Source of the DNA: Armatimonadaceae bacterium
GTDB taxonomy: Bacteria > Armatimonadota > Armatimonadia > Armatimonadales > Armatimonadaceae
DNA length: 11,727 bases
Assembly (NCBI GenBank): GCA_030446525.1
Contig: JAUJNC010000024.1
Coordinates: 26,806 to 38,532 of the forward strand
Direction of reading: 5' to 3'
The position numbers and the translations under genes are program-made. Shown here piece by piece: positions 6,081-11,727 of the stretch. Under the pieces are notes generated by a model. The model was not told where the DNA came from and made no database searches. It saw only the letters and a program-made list of their open reading frames with translations. How positions within the stretch are numbered: the first letter of the stretch is position 1; each line of letters opens with the position of its first letter.

Positions 6081-8166
6081 GGGTTTCTCCTCCACACGGC
6101 GCTTTCTCAATGCGCAGGGCGCAGACCTTAAACTCCGGCATGCGCGAAGTTGGGTCGAGCGCGGGGTTGGTGAGCAGATTGGCGCGCCCCTTGCCCGCCC
6201 AGTGGAAAGGCACGAACAGCGTGTCCTGGCGGATGGTCGGCGTCAGGCGCGCGCGTACCTCGGCGGCCCCGCGCCGCGTCGTCAGCCGGACCCAGTCACC
6301 GTCGTTGATGTCGAAATGGCGGGCGAGGGCCGGGTGGATCTCCACAAAGGCGTCCGGCGCGGTTTCGTTGAGAGCGCGCACGCGCCGGGTCTGCGTACCG
6401 GACTGATAATGGAACATCACACGGCCCGTAGTCAGGTAAAGGGGGTAATCGTCGTCGGGTTCCTCGGCGGCGGGCGCGTGCGCGACGGCATGGAAGCGCG
6501 CTCGCCCGTCCGGCATGAAGAACCTGTCGAGGAACAGGCGCGGCGTGCCGGGGTGGTCCGGCGAGGGGCACGGCCAGAACACACCGTCTTCCCTGGTGAT
6601 ACGCTCATACGTGATGCCCGCGTAGTCGGCGATGCCGCCCGCGCTTGCCCGCCGCAGCTCGTCGAAAATGGCGCGTGGCTCATCGGTGAAGTACTGGCCC
6701 CGGCCCAGCCGCTGGGCCAGAGCAGCAAGGATTTCCGTGTCGGTTCGAACGCCGTCGGGTGGGTCCTGGGCGCGCCGCCGCAGCAGAACGCGGCCTTCAA
6801 GATTGGTCATCGTGCCCTCTTCCTCGGCCCACTGCGCGGACGGAAGGACGACATCGGCCATCTCCGCCGTCTCGGACAGGAACAGGTCCGTAACCACAAG
6901 AAAATCGAGCGCGCGCAGCCGCTCCTCGACGCGGGCCGAGCGCGGCGCGGACACGACGAGGTTCGATCCCATCACGAACAAAGCGCGCGCCCCGCCGTCC
7001 GTGCCGAGCGTGTCCAGCATCTCCCAGGCAGACCGGCCCGGTCCGGGGATCTCCGCTTCGTCAATCCCCCAAATGCGGGCAATATGGGCGCGGTGCTCCG
7101 GGTTGTCAATGCGGCGGTAGCCGGGGAGCTGATCGGCCTTCTGACCGTGCTCGCGCCCACCCTGCCCGTTGCCCTGTCCGGTCAGGGTGCCCCAGCCACA
7201 GTGCGGCTTGCCGGCCTTGCCCAGGGCGAGGGCAAGGTTGATGAACGCGAGCGCATTATCCACGCCCCGGCTCTGCTGCTCCGGGCCGCGCGCGGAAAGA
7301 ATCATGGCCGTCTGCGCCTGGCCCAAAAGGTGCGCGGCCTCGGTCATCTGCCGGACGGGGACGCCCGTGATGCGTTCGACACGATCCGGCCAGTAGCTGG
7401 CGATGACGCGGCGGACCGCTTCCCAGCCTGTCGTACGCTCGGCGATGAAGCCGGGGTCGATCAGCCCCTCGCCGAGGGCGATGTGGAGCAGGCCATTGGC
7501 AAGTGCGGCATCGGTTCCCGGTGTTAGCTGAAGATGGAGCGTTGCCGCCTGCGCGGTGGGCGTTTGGCGCGGGTCGGCAACCAGGAGCGCGCCGCCACGC
7601 CGCTTCTGCTCATCGAAGTACTGCATGAGGGGCGGCATGGTCTCGCCAGGGTTGGAGCCGACGAGCAGAATCGCCTGCGCACCGGGAATATCCTCCAAGG
7701 GGAAGGGCAGCCCCCGGTCCACGCCGAATGCTTTGATGCTCGCCGCCGCCGCGGACGCCATGCAGAAGCGCCCGTTGTAGTCAATGGCAGACGTGCGCAG
7801 GGCGACGCGCGCGAACTTCCCGAGCAGGTACGCCTTCTCGTTCGTCAGTCCGCCGCCGCCAAAAACGCCTACGGCGTCGCGGCCGTACTTTGCCTGTGTG
7901 CGCTGAAAGGCATCAACGATACAGTCTAACGCTTCTTCCCAGGAGGTCGGGCGAAGCGGAGCGGAGCGCTCGTCACGAACAAATGGCGTGAGAAGCCGGT
8001 CGCGGTGGGCGAGCAAATCGGCGCTCGTCCAACCCTTCTGGCACAGGCCCCCCTTATTGGTGGGGAAGTCCTTGCGCGGTGCGACCGACAGCAAGCCCTC
8101 TTTTGGGATCAGGTGCATGCCGCATTGGAGCGCGCAGTAGGGGCAGTGCGTCGCCGTCGCCGCCAT
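6067..8166 (-). CDS. nasA: Assimilatory nitrate reductase catalytic subunit (bis-MGD, [4Fe-4S])
   Basis: This 699-aa cytoplasmic molybdoenzyme reduces nitrate to nitrite. The N-terminal [4Fe-4S] ligands are Cys8, Cys11, Cys15 (HCPYCALQCG) and Cys42 (GLCQKG), and the electron-relay Lys44 is present. The molybdopterin oxidoreductase body follows. The C-terminal dinucleotide-binding domain starts near YPLYLTTGRVMFHYQSGTQT and ends at LRIEKA. There is no twin-arginine signal, so it is not a periplasmic enzyme. There is no C-terminal BFD [2Fe-2S] extension as in the longer Klebsiella-type NasA, so the size fits the shorter NarB/NasC-like form. No reductase partner (NasB-like) is encoded here, so its electron donor is unknown, possibly ferredoxin. 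The start ATG (8166) overlaps the upstream gene's TGA by one base (TGATG). Confidence 0.95.
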   Translation of the reverse strand: MAATATHCPYCALQCGMHLIPKEGLLSVAPRKDFPTNKGGLCQKGWTSADLLAHRDRLLTPFVRDERSAPLRPTSWEEALDCIVDAFQRTQAKYGRDAVGVFGGGGLTNEKAYLLGKFARVALRTSAIDYNGRFCMASAAAASIKAFGVDRGLPFPLEDIPGAQAILLVGSNPGETMPPLMQYFDEQKRRGGALLVADPRQTPTAQAATLHLQLTPGTDAALANGLLHIALGEGLIDPGFIAERTTGWEAVRRVIASYWPDRVERITGVPVRQMTEAAHLLGQAQTAMILSARGPEQQSRGVDNALAFINLALALGKAGKPHCGWGTLTGQGNGQGGREHGQKADQLPGYRRIDNPEHRAHIARIWGIDEAEIPGPGRSAWEMLDTLGTDGGARALFVMGSNLVVSAPRSARVEERLRALDFLVVTDLFLSETAEMADVVLPSAQWAEEEGTMTNLEGRVLLRRRAQDPPDGVRTDTEILAALAQRLGRGQYFTDEPRAIFDELRRASAGGIADYAGITYERITREDGVFWPCPSPDHPGTPRLFLDRFFMPDGRARFHAVAHAPAAEEPDDDYPLYLTTGRVMFHYQSGTQTRRVRALNETAPDAFVEIHPALARHFDINDGDWVRLTTRRGAAEVRARLTPTIRQDTLFVPFHWAGKGRANLLTNPALDPTSRMPEFKVCALRIEKAPCGGETHEIR

Positions 8167-8609
8167 CAGGACTGCACCTCCACGATGCCAACATCGATCA
8201 CGACAGTTCCCGACAGGCCGCGCGGCGCGGCCAGGCCGACCTCCAGGCGTTTCCCCTCCCCATGCGACTCGGTAATGGCAAGGGTGACGTGAATGTCTGC
8301 CTTGGGCCCGGCGGGAAAGTAGCGGATGGGCGTGCCGCCGGCGGACAGGACAAGATAGATCAGATCCTCGGACACATTACCTGCCCGGAAATAAAGCACC
8401 TCAGCGGACTTGCCGGCAGGGACCCGGTATCTGAGAGCGTCGTTCAGAAGCCTCAGATCGCTGATGCCGCGCCCGAGGAAGGGGAAAACGCCTTGAAGAA
8501 AGCGAGGTGTGGCCTTGCCCGTCCGAACCAGGTACTGATGCCGTGTTTCGCTGGTGATAACGCCGGGCTGTGGGTCGCAGTAAACAGGCTCGCTCATGTT
8601 TGGTGACAT
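8166..8609 (-). CDS. Small conserved protein of unknown function, first gene of the nas operon
   Basis: This 147-aa soluble protein has no signal peptide or membrane segment. I do not recognise the family. The C-terminal two thirds look rich in beta strands: LRYRVPAGKSAEVLYFRAGN (59-78), EDLIYLVL (81-88), PIRYFPAGPKADIHVTLAI (94-112) and GTVVIDVGIVEV (134-145). The only Cys is residue 11, so it is unlikely to hold an Fe-S cluster. It is translationally coupled to nasA (1-nt overlap), and a frameshifted second copy sits between narK and nirB. This points to a role tied to the nitrate or nitrite enzymes, for instance as partner, assembly factor or sensor; that is inference. ATG 8609 is chosen because GGAAAG lies just upstream. 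ATG 8597 would give 143 aa. It does not look like the cyanobacterial nitrate-reductase accessory NarM. Confidence 0.85.
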   Translation of the reverse strand: MSPNMSEPVYCDPQPGVITSETRHQYLVRTGKATPRFLQGVFPFLGRGISDLRLLNDALRYRVPAGKSAEVLYFRAGNVSEDLIYLVLSAGGTPIRYFPAGPKADIHVTLAITESHGEGKRLEVGLAAPRGLSGTVVIDVGIVEVQS

Positions 8610-8853
8610 CGCTTTCCGTGTGATTCCGGCACACAAAGGTGACGACTCTTCAGGAAAGGCGACATCGCCGAACAGAGTGACACGACCCTATATGGGGAAC
8701 GGGCGCCGCTGCGTCATTGGCCCACGGCGTTTCCGAATGGAAATAGTATAGCGAACCAACATTTCCAAATTGTTTCGGCTAAGAAATGGAAAAACAGGGT
8801 TTCGCAACAAACCGGAAACATGCCTTTGCTATCCTGACATCAAGGAGGAAACC
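8610..8853. promoter_or_regulatory. Divergent control region of the nas operon and the DUF7009-like gene
   Basis: This 244-bp region separates two divergent genes and is richer in A+T than its surroundings. On the minus strand a -10-like TATACT (8745-8750) lies 17 nt from a poor -35 (ACAATT, 8768-8773), which would suit an activator-dependent promoter for the nas operon. Copies of GTTTC or GAAAC cluster at 8729-8733, 8772-8776, 8799-8803 and 8815-8819. TTTCC-GAAT-GGAAA (8730-8743) is a perfect inverted repeat. A hairpin GTGTG/CACAC (8618-8634) lies in the leader just before the first gene's Shine-Dalgarno. TATCCT (8830-8835) could be a -10 for the plus-strand gene. None of this is proven. Confidence 0.4.
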
Positions 8854-9261
8854 ATGAAAATCCGATGGACGAGGAGCAGTGTGCGGTTTCGCATCACACC
8901 CACCGAATTGGCGCAGTTACAGCGCGGTGAGCCGGTGGGTGAAACGCTGGCAATGCCGGCAGGAAAGGGTTGGACCGCCACGATCTGTCCGGGGGCGTCA
9001 GAAACAACGCTTCAGGGGGACGCAGGAGAACTCCGTCTCTGCCTATCAGTCGTGGATGAAAAACGGTTGAGTGCTCCTGAAGAGGAGGGAGTCTATTTCC
9101 ACTTCGGAGCCGAACCTGCCATGCGCTATTTTATCGAAAAAGACTTTCCCTGTATCCACCCGCGCGCTCTAGACGCTTTGGAAGTGCCCACGGAGACCTT
9201 TGAACGCGCCACAGAACAGTGCAGCAGCAAGGGATGCAACGACAGCCGAGCAGAGTCGTAG
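8854..9261 (+). CDS. DUF7009-like small protein divergent from the nas operon
   Basis: This 135-aa cytoplasmic protein has the hallmarks I associate with the DUF7009 family. The N-terminus is MKIRWTRSSVRFRITPTEL, matching the family pattern MKIRI-x4-IRxRLTxxE, and a later FIEKDFPCIHPRALDALE (112-129 region) matches its [YF]xEKDFxC motif. The function is unknown. The start at 8854 is clear, with AAGGAGGAAACC directly upstream (spacing about 6). The last 20 or so residues are polar and Cys-containing (CSSKGC). It is the first plus-strand gene after the divergent control region, so it may share nitrogen control with the nas operon. The family assignment is from memory and could not be searched. 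Confidence 0.65.
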   Translation: MKIRWTRSSVRFRITPTELAQLQRGEPVGETLAMPAGKGWTATICPGASETTLQGDAGELRLCLSVVDEKRLSAPEEEGVYFHFGAEPAMRYFIEKDFPCIHPRALDALEVPTETFERATEQCSSKGCNDSRAES

Positions 9262-9280
9262 GTGGACAAAAACTTCCGGC

Positions 9281-9456
9281 TCATGTGTAGTTTAGGGGCA
9301 TACCCTGGTATCCAAAGCACAGGGCTTGCACCAGCGGCGGCGTGATCCGCTTGCTATTGGTGGCTGCCTCAAAGACGGCCAGGTAGTCCCACAGGTACTG
9401 CTTATTCACGCCCCGCAACGGGCGCAGAAAGTTCCAGAGTGAGGGCTTTTTTATGG
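9281..9456 (-). pseudogene. Possible C-terminal remnant of a transposase
   Basis: The minus-strand frame reads KKPSLWNFLRPLRGVNKQYL then WDYLAVFEAATNSKRITPPL and stops at 9281. The style (aromatic/Arg-rich, LRPLRGVNKQYL, xYxAxFExxxNxKR) resembles the C-terminal end of DDE transposases, but I cannot name the IS family. The frame has no believable start, because the upstream part overlaps the parE 3' end in antisense-unrelated sequence. I see no terminal inverted repeats or complete element. It sits between chromosomal-type genes and the toxin-antitoxin module, a usual place for IS debris. Confidence 0.3.
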
Positions 9457-9470
9457 CTGTTGCTGGCCAA

Positions 9471-9773
9471 TTATAAATCGGAATTGAAAATCGCGTCGAT
9501 ATCGCGTGCGCCGTGCAGGACACGAATCACCTCAATGCCGTCGTCCCGGACCCTGTAAAAGATGACGTGGTTACCGACGGGAAGGCTTCGCAGATCTGGC
9601 GCGAGCTCTTCCCTTCTTCTGCCTATACCGGGCGACTCGGCGAGCGCCTGGCATTTTTGGTCAATGTTGTTAAGGACACGGTCGGCAGCGTCCATGCTCC
9701 CCTCCTCGGCTATGTAGACCCAAATCTCAAGGAGGTCAGTAGCGGCTTCGGGGGTGCGCAGGACTTGGGGCAT
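9471..9773 (-). CDS. parE: ParE/RelE-superfamily toxin
   Basis: This 100-aa protein is the toxin of a type II toxin-antitoxin pair. It has the ParE pattern: an N-terminal helix region with LLEIWVYIAEEGS, then NNIDQKCQALAESPGIGRRR, LRSLPVGNHVIFYRVRDDGI and a final strand EVIRVLHGARDIDAIF. The R-S-x-P-V-x-x-x-x-I-F-Y-R core and the H-G-A/S-R-D end motif are characteristic. ParE toxins usually poison DNA gyrase, while RelE relatives cut mRNA; the sequence favours ParE. It follows parD by 13 nt, with AGGTG as ribosome binding site. Confidence 0.92.
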   Translation of the reverse strand: MPQVLRTPEAATDLLEIWVYIAEEGSMDAADRVLNNIDQKCQALAESPGIGRRREELAPDLRSLPVGNHVIFYRVRDDGIEVIRVLHGARDIDAIFNSDL

Positions 9774-9786
9774 CGGAGCACCTGTG

Positions 9787-10044
9787 CTACTTCTTGCCTA
9801 TGCGCTTCCGGCCTTCGGCCTTGATCGCCTCGATGTCGAGCGGGGTCACCTCGCCGCGGTTGGCCTGCTCGATGCCACGCGCAATCTCTTTGCGCAGCTC
9901 CTCCACGCGGTACGCCTTGAGCGCGTCCTGCTCCTTCAAGAGCCGGAGCGCCTCGCGCACCACTTCACTGGCCGAGTTGTAGAGGCCGCTTTGCACCTTG
10001 TCGTTGACGAGCTTTTCGAGCTCCGGAGTGAGCGAAACGTTCAT
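9787..10044 (-). CDS. parD: ParD-type ribbon-helix-helix antitoxin
   Basis: This 85-aa antitoxin neutralises ParE and represses its own operon. Residues 1-40 form the ribbon-helix-helix DNA-binding and dimerisation part (MNVSLTPELEKLV, then SASEVVREALRLL). The charged C-terminal half (about 45-85) would wrap the toxin. The start at 10044 is chosen because the family begins at the beta strand NVSLTPEL and AGGAAG lies upstream. A longer reading from 10119 would run through the promoter. It is the first gene of the pair, as usual. Confidence 0.92.
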   Translation of the reverse strand: MNVSLTPELEKLVNDKVQSGLYNSASEVVREALRLLKEQDALKAYRVEELRKEIARGIEQANRGEVTPLDIEAIKAEGRKRIGKK

Positions 10045-10071
10045 GGGTCGTTCTTCCTGCCTATCAAGCGT

Positions 10072-10109
10072 ATAAGCCTTATGGTACTCGGATGAGCAAT
10101 ATTTGTCAA
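10072..10109 (-). promoter_or_regulatory. parDE promoter with palindromic operator candidate
   Basis: On the minus strand a perfect TTGACA (10104-10109) is followed after 17 nt by TACCAT (10081-10086), a four-of-six match to the -10. Overlapping the downstream edge of the -10 is a perfect 11-bp palindrome ATAAG-C-CTTAT (10072-10082), a natural site for ParD autorepression. The antitoxin start lies about 30 nt further on. Confidence 0.6.
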
Positions 10110-10529
10110 TCTTTGGCATTCAAGTCGCGGGTTAACGATGGCCCGTTCCCTTCCCTCCCTACGGCGTCACCTCCGCTCGTTCCTCGCTCCGGTCACGCCT
10201 CCGGTCGGACTACAACCCTGAAATCAGTTACGAGAGCCCCCGAGAAAGTTCCCCATAAAACAGCTTCTCCCGTTTCGGGTTACTACCAATCAGTGCGTGG
10301 CCGAGCTCGTATGTGGTAGCGCTTCGCGCTCGGGATTGTCTCCCTCCGGGGGGTGAGCTCCTTTAGCTCTCCCGTGCTGTTGTGGTGGGGGACAGGGGCG
10401 TTAGTCTTCGCCGGGACGCATCAGGGTCATGTTTTTCTGCTTCAGTCTTTTAACTTGTGGCACGAAGCAGATCAGCCAAGTTGCGCTTCTAGCTGCATCC
10501 GATGGGTACGTCAGTGCCGCAGTGGCAGT
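10110..10529. other. Gene-free stretch rich in small hairpins
   Basis: No credible gene is seen between the parDE promoter and the initiator-like gene. The stretch contains an imperfect hairpin GGCGTCACC/GGTCACGCC (10163-10171 with 10191-10199), an 8-bp direct repeat CTCCGGTC (10187-10194 and 10199-10206), CCCG-TTT-CGGG (10269-10279), AGCGC-TTC-GCGCT (10318-10330) and GAGCT-CCTTT-AGCTC (10355-10369). The last lies next to CCCTCCGGGGGG. It could hold a replication or transfer origin, or the 3' end and terminator region of the initiator-like gene. I cannot decide which. Confidence 0.4.
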
Positions 10530-11531
10530 TCAATCGGATTCGCACTGGAGTCGGTAATTTCTTGCCTCTTCCTTTCCGGTCAGGCGGACAGCTATGGGCC
10601 GCCCGAGAGTTGCCGAGAGCGCTTCTTCGAGGTTCGGCAGGTGACGCTTCTCGATCCACCCGCGCGTGAAGGCGGACGGGACGGCCAGCAGTACCTCGCC
10701 GCTTTCGGAGAGCGAAAGGGGGCGGAGCGTGCGGATGTGCGTCTCGAAGGTCGGCGTGTTGACCCGGCCGGAGAGCTGCTGCAGTGCCTGCTGCCAAGCC
10801 TGCCAGAGCTGTGGGGCGCCCTCCTCCGCTTCCCCCTCCGGGGGACCGCATCTATGCGAGGGGGCAAGCGCAGCGGTAGTCTCAGTATAGAGAGGTAAGG
10901 AAAGAGATTCCTTATTAGTATCCGTTCCACTTTGCAACGAGCCGGTTGCATTCTGCAACGCAGCCGTTTCATTCTGAAACGCAGGGGCCGCCGCACCTGG
11001 TCTATAGGTTTCACCTTGCAACTTATAGGTGCCGTCCGGCTCCTCTTCCCGGCGGATGACCTTGGCGGGCGGGAAGGCACGGCCCTCGGCTTCCGCTTGG
11101 CGCAACGCCTCGTAGCGCTCCAGGTCGTTCGGGTGGATGGGGTCATCCATCGCCACGAAGTAGACGCTGTCCTCGCGCTGTGGCCCCTTCCGACGCACCA
11201 CGTACTGATCCTGGCGCCGCACGAACTCAGAAAGGACCGTGTTGCTGCGGAACTCCCGCCAGAGGGTAGTCCGGGAGACGCCCACGGCCTCGGCCAGCTC
11301 CTCCATGTCGATCTGGATCTGGTTCCTGAGTTCGCCGGTCTTGGTGTTGTGGTAGCAGCGCGCCCGCAACGCCCCGATAAGGGCGTAGCCTAGGGGCTTT
11401 AACGTCGGGAGCCAGCGCGCCGCCAGGTACCAGCCGATGCGGTTGGGTTTGACGATCTCGTTGTAGGCCGCCCAGTAGTACGGCTGCAGCGTCACGGTGC
11501 GGCGGGAGGGCAGCTTGCGCGGGGCGGCCAC
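10530..11531 (-). CDS. Replication-initiator-like protein: HTH plus DnaA-N-like domain
   Basis: This 333-aa protein has an N-terminal helix-turn-helix region with IDMEELAEAVGVSRTTLW (about 74-91), preceded by segments resembling plasmid or phage initiators (YYWAAYNEIVKPNRIGWYLA). A variable linker (about 165-230) carries imperfect heptads: KLQGETY, AFQNETA, ALQNATG and SLQSGTD. The C-terminus (about 239-317) looks like domain I of DnaA (LWQAWQQALQQL, TPTFETHIRTLRPLSL, FTRGWIEKRHLPNLEEALS), which recruits helicase or partner proteins. There is no AAA+ module, so it is not DnaA. The GTG at 11531 is chosen: GGAG precedes it and it lies 4 nt after the upstream stop, whereas the ATG at 11618 would overlap the upstream gene deeply. 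The role in replication of a plasmid-like element is inference. Confidence 0.75.
   Translation of the reverse strand: MAAPRKLPSRRTVTLQPYYWAAYNEIVKPNRIGWYLAARWLPTLKPLGYALIGALRARCYHNTKTGELRNQIQIDMEELAEAVGVSRTTLWREFRSNTVLSEFVRRQDQYVVRRKGPQREDSVYFVAMDDPIHPNDLERYEALRQAEAEGRAFPPAKVIRREEEPDGTYKLQGETYRPGAAAPAFQNETAALQNATGSLQSGTDTNKESLSLPLYTETTAALAPSHRCGPPEGEAEEGAPQLWQAWQQALQQLSGRVNTPTFETHIRTLRPLSLSESGEVLLAVPSAFTRGWIEKRHLPNLEEALSATLGRPIAVRLTGKEEARNYRLQCESD
10924..11022. repeat. Iteron-like palindromic array, 21-bp period, inside the initiator-like gene
   Basis: Four 15-bp copies fit GTTNCA-N3-TGNAAC on the plus strand: GTTCCACTTTGCAAC (10924-10938), GTTGCATTCTGCAAC (10945-10959), GTTTCATTCTGAAAC (10966-10980) and GTTTCACCTTGCAAC (11008-11022). 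Start-to-start distances are 21, 21 and 42 bp, so one slot (10987) is empty. Copies two and three are perfect palindromes that differ by a compensatory pair (G:C versus T:A). The outer two each carry one mismatch. In the coding strand they encode the heptads of the linker. Confidence 0.85.
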
Positions 11532-11535
11532 CGGA

Positions 11536-11727
11536 TTAGTCTCCGACCGCGTCAAGGAACGCGGCCATGAGTGCGGGAACCAGCTCGTTGAACTTGTAGC
11601 CGTGATTGACGAACCCAAGCTTAATCAACAGGTGAAACTCATCGTCAAGGACAAAGTAAATACAAAGCTCACATAGAAGATTGCGAGCCTCCTCGTGTGC
11701 CGCGCCGATCACTTCTTCCTCACAGTC
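11536..11727 (-). CDS. 3' end of an unknown gene upstream of the initiator-like gene
   Basis: An open minus-strand frame enters from the right edge and runs 63 codons to TAA (11536-11538). It reads DCEEEVIGAAHEEARNLL, then an aromatic/hydrophobic part (CIYFVLDDEFHLLIKLG) and FVNHGYKFNELVPALMAAFL, ending in DAVGD. I do not recognise the family. Its stop lies 4 nt before the GTG of the initiator-like gene, and the Shine-Dalgarno GGAG of that gene lies within its last codons, so the two look co-transcribed. The open frame and tight junction argue it is real; the start is outside the window. Confidence 0.6.
   Translation of the reverse strand, partial: DCEEEVIGAAHEEARNLLCELCIYFVLDDEFHLLIKLGFVNHGYKFNELVPALMAAFLDAVGD

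Noticed and set aside
6061..7527. Long plus-strand open frame of about 488 codons
   Set aside because: It is antisense to nasA, has no recognisable motifs and no ribosome binding site, and its composition is that of a GC-rich shadow.
8686..8697. CCCTATATGGGG near-palindrome upstream of the nas operon
   Set aside because: It is short and without a matching second site or a known regulator. Such A/T-centred dyads occur by chance in an AT-richer intergenic region.
9301..9310. TACC-CT-GGTA dyad after the DUF7009-like gene
   Set aside because: It is only four to six base pairs with no T-tract, too weak for a terminator call.
11532..11618. ATG at 11618 as start of the initiator-like gene
   Set aside because: It would overlap the upstream coding frame by about 80 bp and add a Ser/Thr-rich segment unlike the rest. 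The GTG at 11531 has a Shine-Dalgarno and sits 4 nt after the upstream stop.
1..11727. tRNA, rRNA genes or CRISPR arrays
   Set aside because: I looked for tRNA-like cloverleaf/TTC arms, conserved rRNA stretches and regularly spaced 25-40 bp repeats and saw none. The only periodic repeat is the 21-bp array at 10924-11022, which has no spacers.

Overview
The window is bacterial, GC-rich chromosome-like DNA. Most of it is a nitrate assimilation cluster, read on the minus strand from about 8610 down to 916. The gene order is: a small protein of unknown family (8166-8609), molybdenum assimilatory nitrate reductase (nasA-type, 6067-8166), a NarK-type nitrate/nitrite transporter (4488-6080), a frameshifted second copy of the small protein (4051-4395), and the NADH nitrite reductase subunits nirB (1293-3755) and nirD (916-1296). 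The start and stop codons of neighbours overlap at three junctions (1, 14 and 4 nt), so the genes look co-transcribed and translationally coupled. nirB also has its own long, foldable 5' leader. Nitrate would be imported, reduced to nitrite by the Mo enzyme and then to ammonium by NirBD, all in the cytoplasm.

At the left edge are the last codons of a plus-strand gene that looks like mobA (Mo-cofactor guanylylation), converging on an OmpR-type regulator (53-787). The regulator's receiver domain lacks the usual acidic pair and lysine. That resembles the atypical nitrogen regulator GlnR of Actinobacteria, and it is the natural candidate regulator of the cluster. It has a good sigma-70-like promoter (884-913) whose -10 is bracketed by an 8-bp inverted repeat. 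Divergent from the nas operon is a DUF7009-like gene (8854-9261) with a perfect ribosome binding site.

The right third (about 9262-11727) is accessory: a possible transposase remnant, a ParDE toxin-antitoxin pair with its own promoter and palindromic operator candidate, a roughly 485-bp gene-free stretch full of small hairpins, a replication-initiator-like protein (HTH plus C-terminal DnaA-N-like domain), and the 3' end of an unknown gene. Inside the initiator-like gene is an iteron-like array: 15-bp palindromes of the form GTTNCA-N3-TGNAAC on a strict 21-bp grid. Two copies are perfect palindromes that differ by a compensatory base pair. This suggests a plasmid-derived or integrated element whose origin may lie within its own initiator gene.

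The phylum cannot be fixed from this sequence. The nitrate reductase N-terminus and the HTH/DnaA-N protein fit Actinobacteria, Chloroflexota or Armatimonadota better than Proteobacteria, but this is a weak impression. The most novel items are the palindromic array in the initiator gene, the duplicated unknown small protein, the large extra loop in the nitrate transporter, and the structured nirB leader.
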